Source: Desulfovibrio sp.
GTDB taxonomy: Bacteria; Desulfobacterota; Desulfovibrionia; Desulfovibrionales; Desulfovibrionaceae
Length of the DNA stretch: 34,230 nucleotides
Reading direction: 5' to 3'
Assembly: GCA_014804965.1 (NCBI GenBank)
Contig: JAAUYU010000010.1
Span: 93,997 to 128,226 of the forward strand
The notes beneath the pieces are model-generated. The model was not told where the DNA came from. It made no database searches and saw only the letters and a list, made by a program, of their open reading frames with translations. Shown piece by piece: positions 1 through 8,575 of the stretch. A program made the translations under genes and the position numbers. Each line of letters starts with the position of its first letter. Position 1 is the stretch's first letter.

Positions 1-1431
1 AACAGCGTCATCATGTACATGCTGTTCAACAGCCCGGAATTTGTCTTTGCCTATCTTGCGGGGCACAAGCTCGGGGCCATCGGCTGCCCGGTCAACTACC
101 GCCTTTCGGCCGGGGAGCTGGCCCTGCTCCTCGACGACAGCGAGCCCGCGGTCTTTATCTATGACGCGGCCTTTGCCCCGGTGGTGCAGCAGGCCCTGGC
201 ACTGGCCTCCTGCAAGCCCCCGCGCCTCGTGGTGGTGGGCGCCGACGGGGACCTCCCCGACGGGGAGACCGGCTATGCCGACTATGTGGCGGAGCGCCCG
301 GATAGCGACCCGGTGCCGGACCACCGCAAGCACATCTACGACGAGACCACGCGCCTCTATACCTCGGGCACCACGAACCGCGCCAAGGCCGTGCCCATTA
401 ACGACATCAACGAGGTGCTTTCGTCACACGACGTGCTCATGCACTTTCCGCTCAATGCCACGGACCGCACCATGAACATGACCCCCTGGTTCCACCGGGG
501 CGGCCTCCACTCCGGCGGCCCCACGCCCACGCTCTATGCGGGCGGCGAGGTGGTCATCCTGCGCGAGTTCAACCCGCGCCGTTGCCTGGACTTGGCGGAA
601 AAGGAGCGCGTCACCTTCCTCATCGGGGTGCCCTCCATCATCGCGCTTTTGGCGCGCGCGCAGGAACGCGCCCCGGCGGACCTCTCCTCCCTGCGCGGCA
701 TCGTCACCATGGGGAGCCCCTTCGAGAAGGCCGCCTGCGAGCGCTACATGGAGCTCTTCACGCCCAATATCTTCAACGGCTACGGCACCACCGAAACCTT
801 CTGGAACACCTTCCTGCGCCCCTATGACCTGCCGGAAAAGGCGGGCAGCGCGGGCATGTCCTGCACGGATGACGACGTGCGCCTCGTGCGCGTCCTTCCC
901 GACGGCAGCCATGCGGAACCTGATGACATGGTCGCCAAGGATAATACGGAAATCGGCGAGATCATCATCCGCGCCCCGGCCAAGTCCACAGGGAGCTATG
1001 TGAACAACGAGGAGATGACGCGCAAGAAGTTCTACAAGGGCTTCCACTATACAGGGGACATCGGCACCTGGGACGAGAATGAATTCGTGACGGTGGTAAG
1101 CCGCAAGGACGACATGATCATCTGCGCGGGCGAGAATATCTATCCCACGCAAATCGAGGCCGCGCTCAACGAGCACCCCAAGGTGGCCGAAAGCGCGGTC
1201 GTGGGCCGCCCGGACCGCCTGCACGGCCAGTGCGTGGCTGCCTATGTGGTGCCCGCCGACGAGAGCCTCACTGTGGAGGAACTGCGGGCTCATTGCGTGG
1301 CCCATCCCATGCTGCCGCCCTTCAAGCGGCCCCGTTTTTACACCCTGGTGAAGGAATTGCCGCACACGGCCACGGGCAAGCTCCTCCACTACAAGGTGCG
1401 CGAGCAGGCGGAGCGCGACGCAAACGAGTGA
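1..1431 (+). CDS. AMP-forming acyl-CoA synthetase, 5' end missing
   Basis: This is an adenylate-forming enzyme of the acyl-CoA synthetase family. It activates a carboxylic acid to acyl-AMP and then transfers the acyl group to CoA; the substrate is unknown. The frame is open from base 1, so the N-terminus (probably a few dozen residues) lies outside the window and 476 residues are visible. Core motifs seen are a phosphate-loop region reading TSGTTNRAKAV (about residues 122-132 of the visible part), GYGTTE, TGD, and the C-terminal TATGKLLHYK with the conserved lysine. The phosphate loop departs from the usual TSGTTGxPKG: the second glycine, the proline and the last glycine are replaced by N, A and A, while threonines and lysine remain. 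The gene ends in TGA and is followed by 328 bases without a gene. The family call is firm. The substrate cannot be inferred. Confidence 0.9.
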   Translation, partial: NSVIMYMLFNSPEFVFAYLAGHKLGAIGCPVNYRLSAGELALLLDDSEPAVFIYDAAFAPVVQQALALASCKPPRLVVVGADGDLPDGETGYADYVAERPDSDPVPDHRKHIYDETTRLYTSGTTNRAKAVPINDINEVLSSHDVLMHFPLNATDRTMNMTPWFHRGGLHSGGPTPTLYAGGEVVILREFNPRRCLDLAEKERVTFLIGVPSIIALLARAQERAPADLSSLRGIVTMGSPFEKAACERYMELFTPNIFNGYGTTETFWNTFLRPYDLPEKAGSAGMSCTDDDVRLVRVLPDGSHAEPDDMVAKDNTEIGEIIIRAPAKSTGSYVNNEEMTRKKFYKGFHYTGDIGTWDENEFVTVVSRKDDMIICAGENIYPTQIEAALNEHPKVAESAVVGRPDRLHGQCVAAYVVPADESLTVEELRAHCVAHPMLPPFKRPRFYTLVKELPHTATGKLLHYKVREQAERDANE

Positions 1432-1759
1432 AAACGCTTGCTTTTAGGAAAATGATACCCGGCGCGGACGATTTCTGAAATTTTTTCGGCAAAAGCTCTC
1501 AACTTTTTCTGGAAGGCGCCGATAGGACAGCATACGCAAGACGCGGGCCGCCCCTGCCAGCCACAGGGGCACCCCGGCGGAACCTGTGAGGTTCCACCCG
1601 CCCCGGGGTCCCGCGCCGCTTGATGCCAAAGATGGCATCCGGCCCGCTTCCCGTTGTCGCCGCCCCGGCCTGCGCTTTTGCCGTTCCCCAACGGCCGCGC
1701 ACCGGGGCGGCATGGTCTTTAAAATCTGTTTGCCCCGCTCCCCCCGCACCGGAACCGCT
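1432..1759. other. Intergenic region with two hairpins upstream of rsmA
   Basis: This 328-base stretch holds no convincing gene. Two hairpins are visible. One is GGAACC-TGTGA-GGTTCC at 1579-1595, flanked by C/G runs (1572-1577 and 1601-1608) that can lengthen it. The other is GATGCC-AAAGAT-GGCATC at 1622-1639. Neither is followed by a T-run, so they are not typical intrinsic terminators. A TAAAAT at 1720-1725 could be a -10 box for rsmA, but no good -35 box was found 16-18 bases upstream. Confidence 0.4.
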
Positions 1760-2569
1760 ATGCACGAGCCAGCACAAGACGCCCCGCGCGCCAAGAAAAG
1801 CCTCGGGCAGCACTTCCTCCGCAATGAGGGCGTGTGCCGCCGCATCGCGCAGCTCGTGCAGCAGAGCCCCGAAGACAGGCTGCTGGAAATCGGTCCGGGC
1901 CCTGGAGCACTCACGCGCGCGCTGGAAGCGCAGCCGCACAAAAGCCTGCTCCTGCTGGAAAAAGACCGTTACTGGGCGGCCGAGCGGCAGAGGCTGGCCG
2001 CCCCGCACACGCAGGCCGTGCTCATGGACGCGCTGCGCTTTGACTGGCGGCGGCTCAGCCCCGGTGCGGGCTGGAAGGTCGTGGGTAACCTGCCCTATAA
2101 CGTGGCCTCGCCCCTCATCTGGGACATCGTTTCTCAAAGCGGGGCCGGGCGCTGCGTGTTTATGGTCCAGAAGGAAGTGGGCCTGCGCCTCGCCGCGGCC
2201 CCCGGCTCGCGCCAGTATGGCGCGCTCTCCGTGTGGGTGCAGGCCCATTCCCGGCCGCGCCTGGAATTTTCCCTCGGGCCCGGGGCCTTTTCCCCGCCGC
2301 CTAAAGTGGATTCCGCCGTACTGTCCTTCATGCCCGTGGCCCCGGAGGCGCGGCCGCGGCATCCTGCCCTGCTTGAGCGCCTGCTGCGCATCTGCTTTCA
2401 GCAACGACGCAAACAGCTTGGCGGCATCTTTGCCCGCGCAGGGCTTGGGTGGCTTGGGGCCAAGCTCCCCGCGCTGGGGCTTTCGCCGCAGCTTCGGCCC
2501 GAAGCTCTCCCCGTGGAGGCCTTCCTGCGCCTTGCGGAATTGCTGGCGGCAGGTCCGGCGGCCGATTAA
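1760..2569 (+). CDS. rsmA: 16S rRNA dimethyladenosine transferase RsmA (KsgA)
   Basis: RsmA dimethylates two adjacent adenines in the 3'-terminal hairpin of 16S rRNA (A1518 and A1519 in E. coli numbering), using S-adenosylmethionine, late in 30S assembly. The 269-residue protein is of normal length. It shows the N-terminal KKSLGQHFL signature (residues 12-20), the SAM-binding LEIGPGPGALT (42-52) and the catalytic NLPYN (110-114). The ATG at 1760 was chosen because family members begin just before KKSLGQHF. The frame is open further upstream, with an ATG at 1712, but that would add an atypical extension. The ribosome-binding site is weak (GGA, 6 bases upstream). The gene converges on pgm across a shared terminator. 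Confidence 0.95.
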   Translation: MHEPAQDAPRAKKSLGQHFLRNEGVCRRIAQLVQQSPEDRLLEIGPGPGALTRALEAQPHKSLLLLEKDRYWAAERQRLAAPHTQAVLMDALRFDWRRLSPGAGWKVVGNLPYNVASPLIWDIVSQSGAGRCVFMVQKEVGLRLAAAPGSRQYGALSVWVQAHSRPRLEFSLGPGAFSPPPKVDSAVLSFMPVAPEARPRHPALLERLLRICFQQRRKQLGGIFARAGLGWLGAKLPALGLSPQLRPEALPVEAFLRLAELLAAGPAAD

Positions 2570-2573
2570 CGCG

Positions 2574-2607
2574 AAAGGCCGCCCGGCGCAAAATCCGGGC
2601 GGCCTTT
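2574..2607. terminator. Bidirectional terminator between rsmA and pgm
   Basis: A perfect 13-bp inverted repeat (arms 2574-2586 and 2595-2607, GC-rich core GGCCGCCCGG) encloses an 8-base loop. A-rich and T-rich ends lie on either side. The position between two convergent stop codons fits termination from both directions. Confidence 0.85.
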
Positions 2608-2637
2608 TGTTGGAGGCGTGTGTCTCCGGCGCCGGGA

Positions 2638-4293
2638 TTATTCCCCTTCGCCTTCCTTGAGCAGCTTTTCCAGAAAGTCGATGGCGTCCTTCTGCAGCGC
2701 GAGGAGGTAGTCCTCGCCCTTGAAGCTCTCCGTATAGACCTTGCAGATGGCCTCCGTGCCCGAGGGCCGCACGGCGAACCAGCCGTCCGCGCTGCTCACC
2801 TTGACGCCGCCGATGGGCGCGTCATTGCCGGGGGCGCGCGTGATAACGCTCGTCACCGGGGAGCCGCCCAGGGTCTTGAGCTTCACCTGTTCGGGCGTGA
2901 GCGCCTTGAGCAGGGCCCGCGTCCTGTCGTCGGCCGGGGCGTCGAGCCGCTGATAGATGGGGTCGCCCACGATCTTCGTCAGGTCCTTGTAAATCTCGCT
3001 CGGCGACTTCCCTTCCTTGGCCATGACTTCCGCGGCCAAAAGGCACATGAGCGGCCCGTCCTTGTCCGTGCTCCACGGCGCGCCGTCAAAGCAGAGGAAG
3101 GACGCACCCGCGCTCTCCTCGCAGCCCATGCCGCAGCGGCCGCTGAAGAGATAGGGCACGAACCACTTGAAGCCCACGGGCACTTCCACCACCGGGCGAT
3201 CCAGATGCTTGCCCACGCGGTCCAGCGTGGCGCTGGTGACCACGGTCTTGCCGATGCCGCGCTCCGCGGGCCAGGCGGTGCGCGTGCGGAAAAGGTGCCA
3301 TGCGGCCACGGTGAGCGAGTGGTTGGGGTTCATCAGTTCCTGGCGGGTGACGATGCCGTGCCGGTCCGAATCCGGGTCGCAGGCGAAGGCCAGGTCGAAG
3401 TTGCCGCGTATTTCGAGCAGGCGGCTCATGGCGTAGGGCGACGAGCAGTCCATGCGGATCTGGCCGTCCTTGTCGAGCGGCACGAAGCGGAAGGTGGGGT
3501 CCACCTCCTTGTTGACCACGGTGAGGTCGATGCCGTAGGTCTCCGCAATGGGCTCCCAGAGGGGCAGGCTCGCGCCGCCCAAGGGGTCCACGCCGAGCTT
3601 GAGCCTCGAGGCGGCGATGGCCTTCATGTCGAGCACCTTGGGGAGGTCCTCCACATAGGCGCGGGTGTAGTCGAATTCCTCCACCAGCGGCGACTTGCGG
3701 GCCTCGCGCAGGTGGACGAGCTTCACCGTACGGTTGCCCTCCTCCAGATACTCGTTGGCGCGCTTTTCGATCCAGCTGGTGACGTCGGTCTCCGCCGGGC
3801 CGCCGTGGGGCGGATTGTACTTGAAGCCGCCGTCGCGCGGGGGATTGTGCGAAGGCGTGATGATGATGCCGTCGGCAAGCCCGCGCTCGCGCCCGGCATT
3901 CCAGCGCAAAATGGCATGGGAGACCGCGGGCGTGGCCGTGTAGGCGCCATCCTTGGAAACGCGCACGCTGACGCCGTTGGCCACCAGCACCTCGAGGGCG
4001 GAGCGGAAGGCCGCCTCGGAAAGTGCGTGCGTGTCCCCGCCGAGGAAGAGCGGGCCGTCGATGCCCTTGGCGCCGCGATAGTCGCACACGGCCTGGGTGA
4101 TGGCGTAGATGTGCTCCTCGTTGAAGGTGTGCAAGAGCGAGGAGCCACGATGCCCCGAAGTCCCGAAGGAGACGCGCTGCCCCGGGATTTTGGGATTGGG
4201 AAATTCGGTATAGTAGGCGCTCATCAGCGCGGGGATGCGCTCGAGTTTTTCGGGCGCGGGCAGATGACCGGCATCACAATGAACAACGGGCAT
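2638..4293 (-). CDS. pgm: Phosphoglucomutase (alpha-D-glucose phosphate-specific)
   Basis: The enzyme interconverts glucose 1-phosphate and glucose 6-phosphate, linking glycolysis to glycogen and nucleotide-sugar synthesis. It acts in the cytoplasm. The 551-residue protein is close to the E. coli Pgm length. It carries FGTSGHRG near residue 43, the phosphoserine loop TPSHNP with Ser148, the magnesium loop DPDSD at 306-310, and a C-terminal phosphate-binding RPSGTE. The ATG at 4293 was chosen because AGGAGGT lies 5 bases upstream and the N-terminus then matches the family; an upstream in-frame start at 4359 would add 22 unrelated residues. The gene stands alone, with its own promoter candidate (TTGCGG, 17 bases, TAAAAT) and terminators on both sides. 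Confidence 0.95.
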   Translation of the reverse strand: MPVVHCDAGHLPAPEKLERIPALMSAYYTEFPNPKIPGQRVSFGTSGHRGSSLLHTFNEEHIYAITQAVCDYRGAKGIDGPLFLGGDTHALSEAAFRSALEVLVANGVSVRVSKDGAYTATPAVSHAILRWNAGRERGLADGIIITPSHNPPRDGGFKYNPPHGGPAETDVTSWIEKRANEYLEEGNRTVKLVHLREARKSPLVEEFDYTRAYVEDLPKVLDMKAIAASRLKLGVDPLGGASLPLWEPIAETYGIDLTVVNKEVDPTFRFVPLDKDGQIRMDCSSPYAMSRLLEIRGNFDLAFACDPDSDRHGIVTRQELMNPNHSLTVAAWHLFRTRTAWPAERGIGKTVVTSATLDRVGKHLDRPVVEVPVGFKWFVPYLFSGRCGMGCEESAGASFLCFDGAPWSTDKDGPLMCLLAAEVMAKEGKSPSEIYKDLTKIVGDPIYQRLDAPADDRTRALLKALTPEQVKLKTLGGSPVTSVITRAPGNDAPIGGVKVSSADGWFAVRPSGTEAICKVYTESFKGEDYLLALQKDAIDFLEKLLKEGEGE

Positions 4294-4330
4294 GGTCCAC
4301 CTCCTGAATAGGCTCTGAAGACGCTCCCAG

Positions 4331-4359
4331 ATTTTATGCCGGAAAGCCGCGGGCCGCAA
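4331..4359 (-). promoter_or_regulatory. Candidate sigma-70 promoter of pgm
   Basis: On the minus strand TTGCGG (4354-4359) is followed after 17 bases by TAAAAT (4331-4336), a 5/6 match to the -10 consensus. Transcription would start near 4324, giving a leader of about 31 bases with a strong AGGAGGT. Confidence 0.5.
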
Positions 4360-4378
4360 GAGGTGGCCCCGATGCCGT

Positions 4379-4413
4379 TAAAAACGCGGGGGCGCCGCTC
4401 AGGACGCCCCCGC
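4379..4413 (-). terminator. Intrinsic terminator of the S1-degP operon
   Basis: Read on the minus strand, GCGGGGGCG and CGCCCCCGC pair perfectly over 9 bp (4405-4413 with 4386-4394) around a 10-base loop. A T-run follows (complement of 4379-4384). The hairpin begins 27 bases past the degP stop codon. Confidence 0.85.
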
Positions 4414-4439
4414 ACTGATGTTGAAGGTATGGCCGATGG

Positions 4440-5878
<1,439 letters not shown>

Positions 5879-5882
<4 letters not shown>

Positions 5883-7372
5883 GAACGCTCCTTGGAAGAT
5901 TTTTGCATGGCCTTTTGCAAGGCTTGTGCCATGATGCCCCCAACAGGCGCGCCCGTCACGGCATGTTGCTTCCAGGAGCCCGCGCCCTGCCCCCGCTGGC
6001 CGCCCGCGCCCTGCTCCGGCGCGGCCTCCGCGCCTTCATAGGTGAGGCTTATGCGGCGCGCGCCCGTGTCAATGTTTTGGATGACAAGGGTCACGCTGTC
6101 ATCCTTGGCAAGCCGGGCCAGCTCGGGCTTCTTGCTGCTCTTGATGACGCCCGCGGGCAAAAGGCCCGTGATGCCGGGCGCGAGATTGACAAAGACGCCG
6201 AACTTGCCGTTGCTCTCCACCGTGCCCTCCACCGTGGCGCCCACGGGAAAGCGCTGCTCCGCATCCTGCCAGGGGTCGCCCTCGGCGTCGCGCAGGCTCA
6301 AGGCGATGCGCCGCGTCTCCGTGTTCACGTCCTTGACCTTGACGGAGACCTCATCGCCCACGGAAAGCACGTCCTCAGGCTTGTTCACGCGCTTGGCCCA
6401 GGACATTTCGGAAATATGGATGAGGCCCTCCACGCCCGGAAGCACCTCCACAAAGGCGCCGAAGGGCGCGAGGCGGCGCACCTTTCCCTGCACGATGCTG
6501 CCCGCGGCGAGCCGGGCGGGCACGTCCTGCCAGGGGTCGCCCTCGGCCTGCTTGCGCGAAAGCGAGATGCGCGTCTGCCCTTTTTCGTTGGTTGTGATGT
6601 CGAGCACCTTGACGCGCACCGGGTCGCCCACGGAGACGGCCTCGTCAGCCGCGCCCACGCGCGACCACGAAAGCTCGGAGAGGTGGATCATCCCCTCCAC
6701 CGCCGGGGCGAGCTCCACAAAGGCCCCGAAGGGCGCGAGCCGCGTGACGCGGCCCTTCACCATGTCGCCGGGCTTGAGCGTCTCCAGGAGCTTGTCGAGG
6801 TTCTCCCGCCGCTCGCGGTCCAGGAGCGCGCGCCGCGAGACCACGATATTGCGGCCGCGGTTTTCCACGCGCGTCACCAAAAACTGCATGGTGCGGCCGA
6901 CCGGCCCCTCGGCGTCGCCGCCCGTGGCCTCCATCTGGCTGCCTGGACAAAAGGCCGTCTTGCCCAGCACCTCGACGAGGTAGCCGCCCTTGCAGGTGCC
7001 GCTGACGCGCCCCTCCACCGGGACCCCGGCATCCCGCGCCTCTTCCAGGGCGGCCACGCCGCTGCCGCTCATGGAGCGGGAAAGGACGATGCCCTGCGGG
7101 CTCGCCGACACCACCCAGGCCTCCACGGTGTCGCCCTGGCCCGCGATTTCCTTGCCGTCGGCGTCCAGCAGGTCTTTGCGGTCCATGATGCCGTCTTCCT
7201 TGAGGCCCACATCCACAAAAACACTTTCGCCCGTGACGGCGATGATGGTGCCCTTCACCTTCTGGCCGGGCTGCACCTGGCCGGACGAGGCCTCGTCATG
7301 GGCCGCCAGCATGGCGGCAAAATCTTCGGAGCCCTCTTCGGGGGCGGTGGTGCGCTGTTCCTCTGTGGTCAT
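5879..7372 (-). CDS. RNA-binding protein with five S1 domains (ribosomal protein S1-like)
   Basis: This cytoplasmic protein is built almost entirely of S1 RNA-binding OB-folds and probably helps mRNA bind ribosomes or acts in RNA turnover. In the 497 residues five S1 repeats can be seen at about 36-100, 117-181, 201-273, 290-360 and 377-446. The third and fourth carry the classic RLAPFGAFVE and EGLIHISE signatures. Full ribosomal protein S1 usually has six domains and about 550-580 residues, so this may be a shorter paralogue. The C-terminal 50 residues are Gly/Gln/Ala-rich and then basic. The ATG at 7372 was chosen for AAGGAG 8 bases upstream; the open frame continues to 7573 without family support. 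It is the first gene of an operon with the protease, overlapping it by 4 bases. Confidence 0.88.
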
Positions 7373-7389
7373 ATGGTCTGCTCCTTGAA

Positions 7390-7405
7390 ACTCGCAGTGG
7401 CGAGT
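7390..7405 (-). promoter_or_regulatory. Hairpin at the 5' end of the S1 gene leader
   Basis: ACTCGC and GCGAGT pair perfectly around a 4-base loop. From the predicted start site (about 7409) the hairpin begins only about four bases into the mRNA and ends three bases before the AAGGAG. It could protect the 5' end or affect ribosome access; this is inferred from position only. Confidence 0.45.
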
Positions 7406-7415
7406 GAAGTTGCCG

Positions 7416-7444
7416 ATTCTACCGCAGCTCCGGCTGAAAAACAA
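7416..7444 (-). promoter_or_regulatory. Candidate sigma-70 promoter of the S1-degP operon
   Basis: On the minus strand TTGTTT (7439-7444) is followed after exactly 17 bases by TAGAAT (7416-7421), a 5/6 match to the -10 consensus. Transcription would start near 7409, giving a 37-base leader. Confidence 0.55.
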
Positions 7445-7571
7445 TGGAAGCCCGTGGGCTCCCCCCGTTTTTCGCGAGGGGCGCCCGCGAGACGGGACGG
7501 GAAAAATCCTGTAGGCTCTCGCTGCCGCGCCGGAGACGAACCTGCGCCCGGACGCGGCAGAGGAGGCAGCC

Positions 7572-8117
7572 ATGCTCTATACGACGACCATCCCCTCCCC
7601 GCTGGGGGAGCTCACCCTTGTGGGTACCGACACGGCCCTGATGGGCCTGTGGCTGGAGCGGGATACCTTCCTTGCGTCCACAGGCGGCCGCGCGCTGGAG
7701 GAGCGCCCTGACGGCGCGCCGCTCGCGCAGGGCCGGGAATGGCTCAGCGCCTATTTTGCGGGGAAGCGCCCCGCCATCGGCGCATTGCCGCTTGCGCCCG
7801 AGGGCACGCCCTTCCGCCAGCTCATCTGGCGGCTTCTCCGCGAGATTCCCTATGGCGAGTGCGTGACCTATGGCGAGCTTGCCCGCGAGGCGGCCCGCGC
7901 CCTCGGGAAGGAGCGCATGTCGAGCCGGGCCGTGGGCGGCGCCGTGGGTGCGAATCCCCTTTCCATCATCATTCCCTGCCACCGGGTGGTGGGGGCGGAC
8001 GGCAACCTCACCGGCTATGGCGGCGGCATTGCCCGAAAGATACACCTGCTCGAGCTGGAAGGCGTGGATATGCGCCGCTTCACCCTGCCGCGCCGCGGCA
8101 AGTATGCGGTGCGGTGA
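7572..8117 (+). CDS. ogt: Methylated-DNA--protein-cysteine S-methyltransferase
   Basis: This suicide repair enzyme transfers the methyl group from O6-methylguanine (or O4-methylthymine) in DNA to its own cysteine. The 181 residues include a short N-terminal ribonuclease-H-like domain and the C-terminal catalytic domain. The latter has the active-site PCHRVV, with Cys136, and the family's IPYGECVTYGELA and RAVGGAVGANP segments. The ATG at 7572 has GAGGAGG 5 bases upstream, so the start is secure. It is transcribed divergently from the S1 gene with 199 bases between. No fused Ada regulatory domain is present, so it resembles Ogt rather than Ada. The gene is followed by the long gap holding repeat copy 1. 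Confidence 0.94.
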   Translation: MLYTTTIPSPLGELTLVGTDTALMGLWLERDTFLASTGGRALEERPDGAPLAQGREWLSAYFAGKRPAIGALPLAPEGTPFRQLIWRLLREIPYGECVTYGELAREAARALGKERMSSRAVGGAVGANPLSIIIPCHRVVGADGNLTGYGGGIARKIHLLELEGVDMRRFTLPRRGKYAVR

Positions 8118-8170
8118 GTGGCGATTTGTGCTGCGTTTTTTGCGTTTGTGCGCGTATGTGCTGCGTAGGA

Positions 8171-8474
8171 AATGCCGAAATTATCCGTCAAAAACAGCCT
8201 TGCTCCAGCCGTTGCGACGAAGGAAGCTACGGATGGAGACAGCAGTTAGTTAGCGCGTCAGCCAGTCAACGCAATCGCTGTCGCTATCCGTAAGCCCGGC
8301 AAGCCGGGCAACGGCTAGCGCTTTGCTGCTTGCTGCGTCAGAGAAAAATTTCCTCGGTCGAGTACTTGAGTACACTCCCTTCGAAAATTTTTATCTTCCT
8401 TGCAAGCAGCAAAAAATCTTATTTTTTAGGATTCTTCCGGCACTAGCACCCGTCTTCCGCTTCGCTTCAGACGG
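8171..8474 (+). repeat. Structured dispersed repeat, copy 1 (with internal insert)
   Basis: This stretch matches 33812-33995 in inverted orientation. The first 31 bases (8171-8201) are identical. Bases 8334-8401 differ at 3 of 68 positions and 8414-8474 at about 3 of 60. Between the first block and the rest, copy 1 has about 120 extra bases. The core is a long imperfect hairpin: arms 8322-8333 and 8402-8413 pair perfectly over 12 bp, an inner AT-rich pairing (AAAAATTT with AAATTTTT) follows, and GTAC-TTGA-GTAC lies near the tip. A small palindrome (AAAAAT-CTT-ATTTTT) and a second hairpin (CCGTCT with AGACGG at 8450-8474) complete the unit. It lies between ogt and the MFS gene. No coding role is supported. 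Confidence 0.85.
8207..8316 (+). repeat. Nested-hairpin insert found only in repeat copy 1
   Basis: These bases have no counterpart in copy 2. They are bounded by a perfect 9-bp inverted repeat, AGCCGTTGC (8207-8215) and GCAACGGCT (8308-8316). Inside are ACGGAT/ATCCGT (8229-8234 with 8286-8291), GACAGC/GCTGTC (8238-8243 with 8277-8282) and an alternative local hairpin GCCCGGC-AA-GCCGGGC (8294-8309). The nested order suggests one folded unit that was inserted into, or lost from, the repeat. Confidence 0.6.
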
Positions 8475-8540
8475 CAGGCGGAAAACCCTCCCCCCACTTT
8501 CGTTCTCCCTTTCTCACCGAATCGACAGCAGAAAACCCGA

Positions 8541-8569
8541 TTGTCACCCCGGCGCTTCGGGTTTAGGCT
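8541..8569 (+). promoter_or_regulatory. Candidate promoter giving a leaderless MFS mRNA
   Basis: TTGTCA (8541-8546, 5/6 match) is followed after 17 bases by TAGGCT (8564-8569, 3/6 but keeping T, A and the last T). Six bases then separate it from the ATG at 8576, so transcription would start at the ATG itself. There is no Shine-Dalgarno sequence. An 8-bp hairpin, AAACCCGA with TCGGGTTT (8533-8540 with 8557-8564), overlaps the promoter. Confidence 0.4.
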
Positions 8570-8575
8570 TGCGCC

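Noticed and set aside
2449..4311. 620-codon open frame opposite pgm
   Set aside because: It runs over the rsmA end, the terminator and all of pgm, and has no recognisable domain. It is a GC-rich shadow.
5903..7711. 602-codon open frame opposite the S1-domain gene
   Set aside because: It is His/Arg/Ala-rich low-complexity sequence antisense to a gene with clear S1 repeats.
8171..8474. CRISPR array or retron-type msr/msd in the ogt-MFS gap
   Set aside because: There are no regularly spaced repeats, and no reverse transcriptase or cas gene is present in the window.
8323..8475. Short open frame within the repeat, similar in both copies (reads SEKNFLGRVLEYTP...)
   Set aside because: The similarity follows from the DNA repeat itself. 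Changes between copies are mostly amino-acid altering, and those in the arms preserve base pairing rather than the protein. No start signal is shared.
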